Source: Loripinus fragilis
Taxonomy: Eukaryota > Mollusca > Bivalvia > Lucinida > Lucinidae
DNA length: 64,000 nt
Assembly: GCA_964019695.1 (NCBI GenBank)
Contig: OZ026516.1
Location: 99,138,368-99,202,367 of the forward strand
Reading direction: 5' to 3'
Position 1 is the first letter of the stretch. Each line of letters starts with the position of its first letter. Made by a program: the position numbers and the translations under genes. The notes below the pieces were generated by a model. The model was given only the letters and a program-made list of their open reading frames with translations. It was not told the origin of the DNA and did no database searches. Shown piece after piece: positions 12,720-24,989 of this stretch.

Positions 12720-13830
12720 ACCAACCTATTTTTTCTAGAACTCTTCCAGAAAAAGCTTTGTTTAGGAACAGTTCTGAGACAAACCATTTCAACCTTTCTA
12801 TTATTGTGAGACTGGAACCATTCTAAAATGTTCCACCCAGGTGCCCAAGGGTTGATTCCCGTTGCTATGGTAATGGCCCTGATCAGAAAGGCACATTTCC
12901 CCTAGCCCTAGCAGATCACCCAGGAAATACGATTCCATGATATGTCACCTTCATATATCTGTAATACTGTTGACATGGCATTAAACCTGAATAAGTAATT
13001 CCATTTTGACTGCCATGCTCATGCACATGATGTAGGTGACACAATTAATAAACAAATATTAACTGAATAAGACTAATCATTGAAGAAACCAAACAGAGGT
13101 CTTAGTTGGTCTGATTGCTGTAAGTTATTGCCACCATGTTACCCCACCCATTTCAAAACATTGTCTTACATTGACTCGAAAAAACAGAAGCCCATTGAAA
13201 ACCTTAGAAACTGTGCCTCGGGTCTACTCACTGTGACAGACAATACTACTATCATATTTGTCATCTAGAAATTGCCACACAAATGATTTTGAAGAGCCTT
13301 TATACTCCCTCTGATTCTGGCAGACATATTTTTCCCATCACCCATCTGATTTTGACATGTTTGTTCTTGAAATGTTCAAAAAATGTTCCAGAATAGTTTT
13401 TGTACATTTGTAGATCTTGCTTCAGTACTAAATAACTTCTAGAACATAACTTGAATAGAAAATGTCCAAAATTCTTAACTTATATTGCCCTTGAAAAGTT
13501 CCAAAAATGTCCTAGAATATTATAAGCAGATTGTATAATTAACTAGTTCTAAAATTGTAAGAAAAATGCTCTAGAATTTAATTTGAATCATTTTTTGGGG
13601 AAAATTGCTTTAAACTTGTTTTGTACTTGAAAAGTTCTAAAAATGTACTAGATTATTACTTGAACATTTGTAGAAATTACTGGTTCTTGAATTGTGGTAA
13701 AAGTGTTCTAGACTATTTCAAGAACACTTTCAGAATAAAAACAAGTTCTAGAAATGCGTTGGAGAAGAGTTCTAGAACAAACATATGTAACTGGTTTGGA
13801 ACGGTTCTAGATTGTTTAGTTCTTTAATCC
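12720..13830. repeat. Degenerate TTCTAGAAC-rich tract, right part
   Basis: Densest at 13370-13830: AAAATGTTCCAGAATAG, CTTCTAGAAC, TGTCCTAGAATATT, TGCTCTAGAATTT, GTACTAGATTATT, TGTTCTAGACTATT and AGTTCTAGAAATG recur roughly every 40-60 bp. Most units read '(A)n TG TNCTAGA ... TTTGTA'. This looks like an old, heavily mutated tandem or fold-back array. The small frames over it are not genes. Confidence 0.5.
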
Positions 13831-15129
13831 AATTTCCTTTATTCTGTACCATTGGTCGTTTGTAAATGTCACTTTAACAACACCAGTCTACAACACTAGA
13901 GATCGCTCATTCATCCAAATAGTTTTTTTTTCATAAGCCAACCCAATGGAAAGACCAGTGCCCAAATAATATGGGAGCTGTCGCCTCTGGTCTGTATATG
14001 TCTACTTAGTGTGCGCACCTTATAAAAAACTTATGTGGACACTATTAGCATTTGAACGCAGAGTAAATATACTTTTACTTACGTGTGTATATTTGCTCCA
14101 TGTAGCAAAATACTTACAGGTGTAAATTTTGTGCATGTGAATGGGGCTTAGACATCCTTCAGAGTGAGGTACTTGATTTAGACATACTGGCCCTAACGGG
14201 GGCATGGTTAAGCAAACAGTTTATTTTTAATTGTACATATAAACCTAGTGACTTAAACCGTTCTATTGATTAAGGTCACTGAAACATTAACTAAGTCGAG
14301 GAGATATTAAGCTATCAAATGAAAGGGTATAAACAGATGAACGTCAAATAAGCAAACAGACCTGTTTAAACACGGGCGTGATTTCTGGATGACTAATGCG
14401 GTCAATGACAAAAATATGATACTTCCCGTGTTTCTTAATTTTCAGAAGTAGGTAGGCTTTAACTTACAACATTTTGTCACATGAAGCAAATGACCCCTTT
14501 CTGAAAACTTTTACATTTTTAATTTGTTTATTTCATTTTAATTGAACAACAGTCCATGTGTTGTTCAAATAAAAATTGTTCTCATATAACCAAACTAATA
14601 TCTTTGCCTTCTTTTTGAGACTTCAATTAAAGCTGCTATCCAAGTGTTGCTTTTTTATAGTCAGTCAGTATATTTTTACTGGAGATGTTAATTTTAATCT
14701 TCTAAATAACCAGCAGCAAGGAAAATAGTATCACTTTGTAGACAGTTCTTCTTACATCACACCATATCTGAACCTACTAACTTTAATAAAAGTCCGTCGT
14801 CTTAGTTGGATCTTATTTTCGTTAGTTATAAAAATCACATGGCAGTAAGTGGTGTTGGTGACCAATTTACACTACCACTGTCCTGTTTTTGGAATCTTTA
14901 AATTATCCAAGCCCAAATTACAATGCTTCAGGAGACATATTTGGAAGTATGATCTTGGTAATTATGAACACTTCTGAGCATGTTTTCTCAATAACAACTT
15001 GGAACAAACTCCATTGCGATGGTATCGATGTTTATGTTCTATTATTACAAATACATAATTATCTTTGGCTAAAGAATATATTCCCAATAAAATTTCTAAA
15101 TTTGGCTCTCAGACCGATCTAGGATTACT

Positions 15130-16296
15130 TCAGCTATCAAGTGCATCAGAAAAATTCAAACGAACTCCCCTCTTCTTTGGAATAAATTTCGCTAAATAAG
15201 GATCAAAGCCATACTATTGAAAAGAGAATCAAAGGCATATTTCCGAAACAATATTGCTGCCAAACTAAAATCAGAATCTTTGTCGTCTTGAGTCAAGCCC
15301 TAGAGGTCAACGCTGAAGCATGTTATCTCTTCTTTATCACCCTCTTTTACGAGTCCCCTCTCAAAAACAATGGTACTATTTATAGGGATGATTGAAAGAA
15401 AGCACAACTCCTGAACAATTTTTTCGCTTATCAAACTTAGCTTGATGAAAGTGACGCAACTCCACCAGATTTAGCTTCACATGATACATTTTCATTATTA
15501 GATACTATTACTCATTTATCATTTGAAGTAGAAATTGTACTCAAATCTCTTGTAATTGGCAAAGCCTCAGGCCCAAAAAATAGCCCAGCAACAGAATACT
15601 CAAGGAACTATCAAAGGAGCTTGCTTAATCATTTTGTTCATTATTCATTTTTTCTTTGCAAAAGGTATGGTTACCATCTTTCTATAAAGAAACTATGTCC
15701 TATTCGAAAGAAGGATGATAAATCTCTTGTAAATTGCTATTGACCTATATCCCTTTTGTTTACAGAAGTAAAGATTTTTGAGCGACTAATTTTCAAGCAT
15801 CTCTTCAAACACCTGCAAGAAACTAATATACTCACTTCCTTACAATTAGGTTTCATCCCCAGTGACTCTACTGTTAATCAGCTTATATTTCTAGTAAATA
15901 TTTTGCCAAGCTCTTGAATGCTGGTAATGAAGTTATTGTAATCTACTGTGGCATAAGGAGAATTCATTTGCACGTGTCTGGCAGCAGGGCTTGTTACTCA
16001 AACTTGGGGCTGGTGGTATTTCCTTAAATCCCCTTGTATGATTTATAAATTTCGATCTGACAGAAACAGTGTGTTATTCAACCTGGAATTTCCTCTGATT
16101 AGCCTTATATACTTGTTGGTGTTCCTAAAGGCAATATACTTGGGTCTCTACTCTTTGTAATCTTTAAAAATGATACCACAAATGAAATATGTTCTTGTTT
16201 ACTGATGACACTAGTTTATCCATGATTGCTGATAATTCTATCTCCTCTGCCAAATATCTCAATGCCGACCTTCTCAAGATTTTATAATGGGCTAAA
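15130..16296 (+). mobile_element. Dead jockey/CR1-type non-LTR RT, main part
   Basis: In shifting frames the region encodes RT-flank and RT-core motifs: KSLVIGKASGP near 15560, the block CY-stop-PISLLFTEVKIFERL near 15740, LTSLQLGFIPSDSTVNQL near 15850, GVPKGNILGSLLFVIF near 16120 (motif B), and FTDDTSLSMIADNS near 16200. The last is the catalytic motif C region, with Thr where Ala is usual. Several stops (for example the codon before PISL) and frameshifts make it inactive. The sequence breaks at WAK near 16290, where a SINE begins. Its missing C-terminal part reappears at 17365-17590. Confidence 0.88.
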
Positions 16297-16454
16297 GGGG
16301 CCGCAGGTTCAAGCCTCACCGGTGTCACTGCGTTGTGGTCCTTGAGCAAGACACATTTATCCTAGCTTAGTACTGGTTCAACCCAGGAAGACCCGTCCCT
16401 GTTTAACTGAAAGATTGTTGATGGGACGTAAAGATTCAAATCAAACAAACAAAC
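16290..16454 (+). mobile_element. tRNA-derived SINE, 5'-truncated
   Basis: It starts inside the tRNA-like head (B box CAGGTTCAAGCCTC near 16302), continues with GTCCTTGAGCAAGACAC, and ends with GAAAGATTGTTGATGGGACG and a CAAACAAAC tail. It is the same family as 28824-28931 and 59837-60034. It interrupts the non-LTR RT directly after its motif C region, and the tail runs into the TAC microsatellite. Confidence 0.82.
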
Positions 16455-16460
16455 TTCTAT

Positions 16461-16493
<33 letters not shown>

Positions 16494-16622
16494 CACAACC
16501 ACCACCACTACAACTACTACCACTACTACTACCACTACTATTACTACTACTACTACTACTACTACTAATACTACTACTACAGCAAAAACAGCAACACCCA
16601 CTACACTACTACTACTGCTACG

Positions 16623-16659
<37 letters not shown>

Positions 16660-16685
16660 TACCACTACTACTACTACAAATACTA
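16455..16685. repeat. TAC/ACC trinucleotide microsatellite
   Basis: About 230 bp of (TAC)n with ACC and TAT variants, growing out of the SINE tail. Long Leu or Val frames on both strands (16362-16601 and 16415-16714) are only translations of this repeat. Smaller TAC runs recur at 16862-16873 and 17083-17114. Confidence 0.95.
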
Positions 16686-16886
16686 CTACCAGTGATTTTA
16701 TTTGGCCATTTTAAGGCCTTATATGGGAGTCATTCCCATTCCAAAAATTGTCTTTTTTCCCAATTTCATGTATTTTAGCACTTATCTTCCCTATTGTATT
16801 AGAATATTTTCCCATATGTGAAGGAAAAGGTAGCTTCCTAAAATCCCAAATAAAATCTCTGACTACTACTACAGCTACGGCTATCA

Positions 16887-17303
16887 CAGGGAATGTACAA
16901 TGGAGTTTTCCGCCTTTATAGGGGTTTATATATGATATGATAAGTAATTAGTAGTAAGTAATAAGTGATAAGTAGTAAGTAATAAGTGATAAGTAATAAG
17001 TAGTAAGTGATAAGTAATAAGTAAAAATGTCCCTCCAGGGCTTCCGTAAAAAACAGCAACTACCAACTACACATATACTACTAATACTACTGCTACTACT
17101 ACTACTACTACTACGACTTTTACAGGGAATGTACAGTGGAGTTTCCCGCCGTTATTGGGGTTATATATGATATGATAAGTATTAAGTAGTAAGCAATAAG
17201 TGATAAGTAGTAGGTTATAAGTAATAAGTGATAAGTAATAAGTAGTAAGTAATAAGTGATAAGTAATAAGTAAAAATGTCCCTCCAGGGCTTCCGTAAGA
17301 AAC
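16887..17303. repeat. 236-bp tandem duplication with AATAAGTGAT minisatellite
   Basis: Two copies begin CAGGGAATGTACA at 16887 and 17123 and end with CCCTCCAGGGCTTCCGTA near 17045 and 17298. Each contains an inner minisatellite of the words AAGTAATAAGTGATAAG. Small minus-strand frames rich in Leu-Thr-Tyr come from the minisatellite. Confidence 0.85.
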
Positions 17304-17364
17304 TGTATACATAACATTTATACATCTTTTTCAAATATGATGACGTCAGCTGGAATAAATGCGC

Positions 17365-17592
17365 CCCATATCAAAAACTGAGAATGAAAAAATACAACTT
17401 GAAGTAGCCAGAATAGCATTGGGAGCAACTAAACTAATATATATCAATATCTTTTATAAAGAAACAGGATTGGAACCTTTGAAGCAACGAAGGAAAAACA
17501 TAAACTTACACTTTCTTTTAAATACTAACAATGTGTCTATTCCATACCGATCTTCTTTGGTACCTCAGACTGTAAAACTCCATCTAAACTAA
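17365..17592 (+). mobile_element. C-terminal segment of the jockey/CR1-type RT
   Basis: An open stretch reads IQLEVARIALGATKL, KETGLEPLKQRRKN and SSLVPQTVKL. This is the conserved tail that follows the RT thumb in jockey/CR1-like elements. It has the same orientation as 15130-16296, which ends before this part. The two are best explained as one element split by the SINE, microsatellite and duplication between them. Confidence 0.8.
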
Positions 17593-20216
17593 AGCTCCTA
17601 CTATAGTTATTACGTAATAATTGCACGCGCACGTTTACACCCGAACGGCTGCAGTTGGAACTTAAGTTGGTTGCCAAGTAAACAAAGTGAATAGCCTTGC
17701 ATGCCTCCTTTCAATTCTTTATTGCAGACGAAAATTATGTTCATATACTGTACAGACAGCTCTAATTGATAATTACGAATAAGTAGGACCGCAAATACAG
17801 CACAGCGAGTATTTATTTTCTAAAACAAATTATTTTGAGACTACTGAAAGACCTTGAACCAATCTTGTTAGATAGGGCTAGAGGAGGGAACCAGACGATC
17901 TACTAGAGTAACAGTGCTTTGACCCAACGTTTATCTCTAGTAGGACTATAGTAGCGACTATCGATGTTCGAATCGGACTATAGTTACTATAGTAGGAACT
18001 AAAGTTCGACTCGAAGTGTGCCAGTGTTAAACTGGGGTTTTCATGTATGTATAATAACACTGGAACCGAGACAAAACCAGTTCAAATCTAGTTCGCGAAT
18101 GTTTCATCTAAGGTGCAGGCGTCATAGTTAGCAGGGTTTTAAAAGTGTCTAATAGCACAGTATTTTGGACCTTTCTTTAAGACATGTAAATTAACAAACA
18201 TTCGACGATTAATCTTTTCCTTTTATGTTTGAAGACTACTTATGTTATAGCATTGATGTTTTTGTTAGCCGTTGCATGTTTAACTATTTAGTATGTTGGA
18301 TTATTGGTAATTGTTCCTTTTCATTCTTTTCAGGAACACATTTAGTGTGTCAAACAAATTTGTTGACACTGCTTTCGTTCTATTCTAATAGCAAAGATTT
18401 TCAGCCGTCGATTTTCCTTGCTGTACACTTTTCATTCTAAGAAACAGGTTACACAGTTACATGTACGAGTTATTTTCTTCAAGTTGTATCTTGTGAGGGC
18501 ATGTTATGGTATTTTTCATAGGCAAGAAGAAACTCCCCTGATTAATGGCTCTATATGAATCAGCATAAATAGAGGATCTTAAATGAGTGTTCATGTTTTA
18601 TTGAATTTATTAAAAGAGTTGGGGAAAAGAGATAAAATGCGAGGCTCGCTGATATCTTAACGATGATATACAAAAATGAACAGCCACGCACTGCTTCTTT
18701 ATGTAGAGGTTAGGCGATGTTTGAAAATGACTTACATTTGATATGCAGGTTTCACATTATTCCGATGACGTCATACAGGTTCAACGCACATATGGCGGCA
18801 TCATGCATTAATCGCTTATGATTTCAATTTGAATTTGCTCCCAGTTTGTGCCGTTAATGTGTTGCTAAACAATGAACAAATTGTGGATCATTTTTTCAAA
18901 CAGTTGTGCTTGCGAGTAATAACTTTATGAAATTATGACGTCATATTAAAGACATAATGTAAGGCCCGTTTACAAAACTTGCCAACATTCTCGGTTTGCT
19001 TTAAGTAATGGACAAAATGATAAGGAGATACATTGTACATTAGGTAATGAACATATAATATGTCTACATATAATTACGTTATTTAAGATGAGCTGTAACG
19101 CCCAATGTCCAGTCGTTGGTTTACATTAACTTCATCCAAAACGGCCGTCTGGAACACGTGCCAAGTTGCGTTTCCTCAGCAATCGTCGCTTGTTAAAGAC
19201 TAACGACTTTAACAAATGATTCGTAACGATATTTTCCGCCACTTTGCAAAGTCATGACGTTTATGTTTTACTGAAATGCATGGCGAAGATGAAGGTGGGG
19301 TAAGTCGTTTCGTTCAGCAGACGCATAAAAACATTGTCTGAATATTATAAACGCATTTTTGGTAAAATAGAAACTGTTTTACAATGGTAAAACACGTTTT
19401 CTTGTCAACGGGAGTGTGTCTGGAAACAAAGCAAAGGTGGCCAAAATCTCGTGTCACACTAAACTGGTGACCCCTGTCTCAAACCGATGTCGTTTTCTCA
19501 GCCTCAAATATTCATTCAGCAATTTTGTTTATATGAGATACGCTCGACTGATAAGATGTTATAATGCACTAAATTCATTACTTTAGTCTGACCTGTCTCA
19601 GAGATATTCACGTTTACATATAGATGGGGCTTTTTTCTTGACGCCAGTAACGTTTGAGCTGCTTTCATCCAATATCACCTTCTAGGCCACTCTAGACCAG
19701 TTTTCAGGTAGACATAGTAATTTATGAAGACAAATTGGGCCAATCAGGAGACATGATTCTCTCCAGTCATATAACACTATATAATATAAAACCGATTAAC
19801 CGATTTCGGTGCGTTATGAAATGACGCTCGTATTAATATCAAACGTCATTACATAATGATTTGAATGTCGTATGATAAATGGAATTTCACATTCATGCTC
19901 CTGTATTATTGAATTTATTAGCAATAAAACCTATTGTAAACCTACTCTTCTATTTTCAACCAAAATACAGGTAAAAAGAACTCACACTTTTAAGCCAGAC
20001 ATTAAAATCATAAGTCAACATTGTTTGCTGTGGAACTGCCGATTTAAAAGAAAAGCAGACGCTTTCATCGCAAATGTGTGTTTAAAGTGTACATGTGCAT
20101 CCACAATAGACCTCTGTCACATTGTAACCTCCCTTTGCAATCGCTCTTCAAATGAAAAATCGATAAAGTCGATTTTGCTTTATGAAGGGGCAGATCGCCT
20201 ATAACTTACATTGTCA
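17593..20216. other. Non-coding stretch without recognisable genes
   Basis: AT-rich intergenic or intronic sequence. A short fold-back near 17885-18000 repeats GGACTATAGT and ACTATAGTAGG words. The frame at 19872-20204 (110 residues) has no recognised domain. Nothing else can be supported. Confidence 0.5.
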
Positions 20217-21013
20217 CAAGGTTAGCTTTTAAAAAAAGCTTAGAACCATCGCATAGCGTATAAAATTTACTAGACTAGAAAACATTTTTAGTGTTTTAAT
20301 TTTGCATTTGCTGAGACCACTCATTTTCATTTATTTATGCATTTCAAATTCTGAGTATTTTTTGTTTTAGTTAAATATTTGCATGTCCTAAATTCTGAAT
20401 ACGTGATCCATCGGAAGCAAAAAATAGAGAAAAAATGGAAATATGCACATTCCAATATAACTCTAATAGTGCAAACACTGAATAGTGGTAGAGTTCACCA
20501 CAGCCTCCCCAAGCAGACATTTTAGCAGTACATGGATGTATCCATATTCCTCAATCTAAATCTATTAGCGAGGCATGCGCATAAATCTAAGGTCATATTG
20601 AAACTGACCCGTCTAAATCTGAGAGTTATGTAACACTTGGCGGAGAATATCCAAAGGCCCAATGTCTCCAGGGTTAATTGTAAAAAAGCATAGAACTATC
20701 GCATAGCGCATCATTTTGACTAGACAACATTTATAATAGTTTAAATTTAGCATTTGCTATAGCCACTACAATCACGCATTTCTTTGACTTGGGGACGTTT
20801 TTGAAGTACACACAGATTGAAAGCAGAACCGGAAGTACACCTCTGTGGGGAGTTTGATTTCGTCACGCCAAGAATATCCGAATTTTCGCCACTGGGGAAT
20901 TTGTGTTCCGACTCAGAGGAGTAGATCTCTTTACTACTTTCGTTTTCAGAAGCAAGCCGGTATCCAGGGAAGCTTACTAATTAACGTATATCACCATCGC
21001 TGACGCGATGGTG
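20217..21013 (+). mobile_element. Dispersed element R2 with terminal hairpin, copy A
   Basis: It starts at ACAAGGTTAGCTTTT and ends with a perfect 9-bp-stem hairpin CACCATCGC-TGAC-GCGATGGTG at 20991-21012. It is built of two related halves: the words GCATAGCG ... TTTTGCATTTGCT occur near 20255 and again, diverged, near 20700. A second copy with the same order lies at 35702-36794. No coding region. The terminal hairpin recalls Helitron/Helentron ends, but no CTRR follows it, so the class is open. Confidence 0.7.
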
Positions 21014-21016
21014 AAT

Positions 21017-21230
21017 AAGCCACTCATTGATATGGTGTGACACTAACGTTTGCAATAGCAACGCTTAATGTTAACACTTTGACACGTTGATCTCCCCAAG
21101 TCCCTGAAAGAAAATTCCTCAGCTCCCTGAAAGTATTTTCGTTTGCTCCCCAAATCCTTAAAACTAATTCAGCTTCTTCCCAAATCCCCCAAAATATAAG
21201 CCAATTCTCCCTAAAAAGTATTTTTCTTTC
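21017..21230. repeat. 'Prone-to-CTCCCC' repeat block, copy 1
   Basis: AAGCCACTCATTGATATGG ... ACACTAACGTTTGCAATAGCA is followed by a degenerate array of CTCCCCAAATCC / CTCCCTGAAA words about 30 bp apart. A diverged copy of both modules, in swapped order, lies at 23430-23660. Confidence 0.6.
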
Positions 21231-21718
21231 CGTAAGATTAAATTTAACATACTTAAAAACTATGAAGCTATACACCAGCGGATGACTTGATGACTTAATA
21301 TTAGCTTAATATTCTAAGTTATACATGTAAAGATAGGGCTTAGCCACAGAATACTTGATATATAAGTATCTTAATGAAATGCATGATATATTACTCATGA
21401 GGCCAACCTTAAAACTATTTTGCTGTACCTGGTAGAGTAGGTATGGAGGAATGCTCTCTAGATTTTTTTTTTATTTGGGACAGCTGGACCATTTGGTTTA
21501 CTGGTAGCGAAGGGACTGTTTTTTACCAACAGATGAAACTAGATTTTTAGACAAAGTGAAAGCATTTATATTTGTAACCATAGAAAGTATTTTTATAATT
21601 GCTATTATGCCCTATACGTAAGTTTAACTTAAGTTTCAGCAGGTATCATCAAAGTTTTAATAAAAATCATCTAATTGCCTAGATATAGAATTACACACAT
21701 GTGCCAGGCGTGTAGGTA

Positions 21719-22310
21719 GCCCTGTTATGATGTGGATTCACAATAGTGCTAGGAGGTTCGGGGGCATGCTCCCCCGCATTTTTGTTTTGATAACAATGGT
21801 GCGTTCTGGTGAATTCTGAGTGTTCCAAAGTATGTTATTATCAACCTAAAAGTCAACAATTTTTTGGATAATGAATCATTAACAACCCAGATTTTGTGCT
21901 TTACTTTTCTCCAAGATCAATCCAGATGCGCATGTTAGTACAAAAATACATATATAAACATTTTACAAGGGGGGGGTCTGGGGGCAATAGCCCCCCAGAA
22001 GCCAAAGAGATTTAAAAAAAAATGGAGGAGTTTCCTTTTTCATCAAATATTACATAACAGTAGCCCTTTAATATTATGGATTCAGATTAGCGCTAGGGGA
22101 TCTGGTAAAATCTGGCACATCCTGAGTGTTCCAAAATACGTTAATTATTATCAACCTAAAATAAACAATTTTAAGGATAATAAATTCAGAATAGTAATTT
22201 TTTTCGGCATATCTTTCACCAATACCAATTTGCAGATAGCATGTTAGTACAAAAGTAAATCGATTACATTTTACAAGGTCTGTGGGGGGGTTTCCCCATA
22301 AGCCAAAAAT
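21719..22310. repeat. Direct duplication, about 340-bp spacing
   Basis: The segment GATTCACAATAGTGCTAGG ... CTGAGTGTTCCAAAGTA ... TTATCAACCTAAAA (from 21719) recurs diverged from 22062 (GATTCAGATTAGCGCTAGG ... CTGAGTGTTCCAAAATA). Each copy ends with a G-rich/C-rich palindrome (GGGGGTCTGGGGGC / GCCCCCC near 21968; GGTCTGTGGGGGGG near 22278). Non-coding. Confidence 0.7.
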
Positions 22311-22954
22311 GCTTTTAAGGACATACGTTACTAAATACTTCCCATGTTGAAATATTTTCAATACTTTGCATACAGTTTGTTTTATGCATGGGCTATCCAT
22401 TTATGAAATAAAAAGGATATGTCACCGTGTTTATTTTTTGAGAATCTCATATTCCAATTTTCTAAAAATATAAAATAATAACACTAGCCCTAAATATCAA
22501 GCTAAACGAGTGTAATCTTCAGCCAGCTTCTTCCTTTCAACTTAAATTATTGCCCATGACCTCAAACCTTTTAGAGAATGTGCAAGTGTATGTGTTATCC
22601 CATGCTGTGACAAGATACTGCATGATATATTTTGGCAATTCGTTGAAAACTGGAATTTGTTTTTAGAATAAATCATGTTTTAAAAAATCTAATGTTGAAA
22701 ATTTTAAAAAAATATTTTTAATTCAAGGACTATTATGATACCTTTCATAAAAAAGAATAAAAATTTGGGGTCACCGAACTAATTATCTTTCGAGAGGGCC
22801 AAATTTAACCCCACCCCCATAGGTTTCATGCGTAATTCAATATAAAAAGTTCAAGAATGACCATTTCTGTCGTTTTGATGATGCCATTTTACTAGTTTAT
22901 CAAGCAAGTTAGCATTAAGATGCTAATAAAGAAAGAAAAACAAACTGAAAATAT

Positions 22955-23026
22955 GTGCGCACACGGGAATCGATCCTGGTCCTCTGGCTCCGTAGCCAAA
23001 CACGCTAACCACTAGGCCACGAGGTC
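22955..23026 (-). repeat. tRNA-like sequence (SINE head or tRNA pseudogene)
   Basis: On the minus strand the A box is TGGCCTAGTGG and the B box GGATCGATTCC. The anticodon-loop position reads CTACGGA, so the anticodon would be ACG (Arg type). The acceptor ends (GACCTCG against TGTGCGC) do not pair and the T stem is poor, so a working tRNA is unlikely. A T4 run follows. It is probably a tRNA-derived SINE head. Confidence 0.65.
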
Positions 23027-23429
23027 AGGTCGTGCGCTGCTCTAAATAACCGTACAAATAGTAGAGACTCGGCCACTATCGTATTTGTAACCAGGGTATT
23101 TGTGTACGTCGTTTTATTTCGGCTTAGCTATATTTATCTGTCTTTAGTGCTGAGACGATCAGTTCTGATTAGACGTCGATATATGTTTCGACACACTTTA
23201 ATTGCTTTATTTTGTCAAGAAAATGTCGGAAGACTGATATGACATAATAATATCGGTTAGCTATGTTAATCCGAATCCGTTAATTGTCGAAAGACAGGAC
23301 CCAGACAACTTTACCCGTTTCCAGACTCGGAAAGGTGCGCATTGGAAATAGCCGCATATGTCTTTAAAAATCAAACGAAATAAAGGATTTTCCTTTAAGG
23401 TGAGATTTTTTAAAATCTATTTTACTTTT

Positions 23430-23660
23430 TGTAGGACACCCTTAATCCCCAAAACTACGAACTTGCTCCCTAAATTCCTGAAGTAATTGCCAGTGCTCCC
23501 CCGCTACCTGAAAATAATTAGCCATTCTCTCCAGATTCCCAAAATCCCTGGAGGCCCCACTTATGATTGGTTTTGCAATATTTAGTGTAATATATTTAAA
23601 ATAATGTTTGCAAGTAAGCCACTCGTTGTCATGATATTGACACTAACGGTTGCAATAGCA
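23430..23660. repeat. 'Prone-to-CTCCCC' repeat block, copy 2
   Basis: Here the CTCCCTAAATTCCTGAAG / CTCCCCCGCTACCTGAAA array comes first and AAGCCACTCGTTG ... GACACTAACGGTTGCAATAGCA second, the reverse order of copy 1 at 21017-21230. The copies bracket the 21.7-23.1 kb region. Confidence 0.55.
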
Positions 23661-24507
23661 TGGCCTTAAATTGATTTATTAATTAACCTGCAACAGAGTT
23701 ACAAACACCTCGGCTCAAAACAAACAAAACCTGCTGCTGTCTATACACAGGAAACGTTTAAAAATGTCTAAAATTGCACGATAAGTGTGATCAGGAAAGA
23801 CCACCCATGCCGTGTGACGACATAGACACGCAGGAGAACAATAATTCAATTAACGCCAAACACTTGAGAATATATCCCAGTAGGCACATGATGTTGTCTC
23901 GACGTCATATCGTCGCTTCAGTGCTATTCTCGGGACCGCCGTGACGTCACAGCCTTAGCGACACAGGTAAACAAATGTACCGCGGTGAAGTGAACGGTGA
24001 ATTTTAACATTACGGGTAACGGGAAAATGATGGAAAATGGGCCGTATTTATTCAAATTCCCCGATTTTTTCACCAGTCTGCGCTTATTTCGAAGAAAAAA
24101 CATTGTCTTTTGTCCCACCACGATTATTTTGATTTAAATAGTTCCGATTTTTACAAATTATTGAAAAAAAACTCGGGTGTGGGTGGGGTGAACGGCCATC
24201 GGTTTGCGATCATTTAGACGTGAAAGAAATGAGTGTCTCTAATATCTTAAGAGCTTTAACACATTAAAACGGTCTTTAAATTCCATATACCTTGAGATAT
24301 TATCAAATTCCATATAGATAAATGACTATTTTGAATCTGAATTCTGACACATCACACCTCCAAGTTTGACACTCAACACCTTTAATTGGTACAATATACA
24401 GCCTGTCATAAGCGCTATCCTTTTCAAGAAAAGTCCCCAGCAATTATTACATGTATTTGGCATTCTAGCATAGATGAAGCAACAATAGCTCAAGATTTGT
24501 ATCAAGG

Positions 24508-24840
24508 CATGCGCAGATCCAGGATTTTTTGTCAGGGGGGGGGGGGGGGGTGGTGGGGGGAAGGGTCCAGGTCCATCTGTCATAAATAATTCTCTGACAA
24601 CGGTTTTTTTTTTTAAATTCTTTTTAGTAGTCCTTAAATTATTTTACAGAATGCCAATGGTTTATTTCAAAGAAAATTATAATTTTCCGAGGTTCCAGGG
24701 GGGGCTTCAACATTTTTCCAGGAGGGGATCCAACTTTTTCTAGGGGGATCCAATTGCTTATTCCCTATATAATCCCATATAACTTGTGTTTTTTCCAGGG
24801 GGTTCTGGGCCCCCTGCCCCCTCCGGATCAGCGCATGCAA
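24508..24840. mobile_element. Palindromic-core MITE family M2, copy 1 (diverged)
   Basis: The left edge is GCATGCGCAGATCCAGG and the right edge CCGGATCAGCGCATGC, complementary to it. Inside are GGGG-rich GGATCCAACTTTTT words and a run of 14 G near 24535. Relatives lie at 45082-45355, 53669-53952 and 56431-56690. The small frames here come from the element. Confidence 0.65.
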
Positions 24841-24989
24841 TATTTGGATCAACTGGATGCTGTGACAAAAGTTAGATATGAGAAAAAGTTATCAATTTTG
24901 CCCCCCCCCCCCTGGGTTTCCCTAAAAGTATACATGGTGACTGGGATAACAACCATAGTGGCCTGACCAGGATCAAAAAAAAAATTAAG

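Noticed and set aside
16362..16714. Poly-Val and poly-Leu/Tyr frames on both strands
   Set aside because: Translations of the TAC microsatellite.
19872..20204. 110-residue plus frame with several Cys
   Set aside because: No zinc-finger spacing, no splice sites of note, no family recognised.
20991..21013. Canonical Helitron 3' end
   Set aside because: A hairpin is present but no CTRR follows within the usual distance in either copy, and no Rep/helicase coding sequence is seen.
22955..23026. Functional tRNA-Arg gene
   Set aside because: Acceptor stem unpaired and T stem poor despite good A and B boxes; kept only as tRNA-like.
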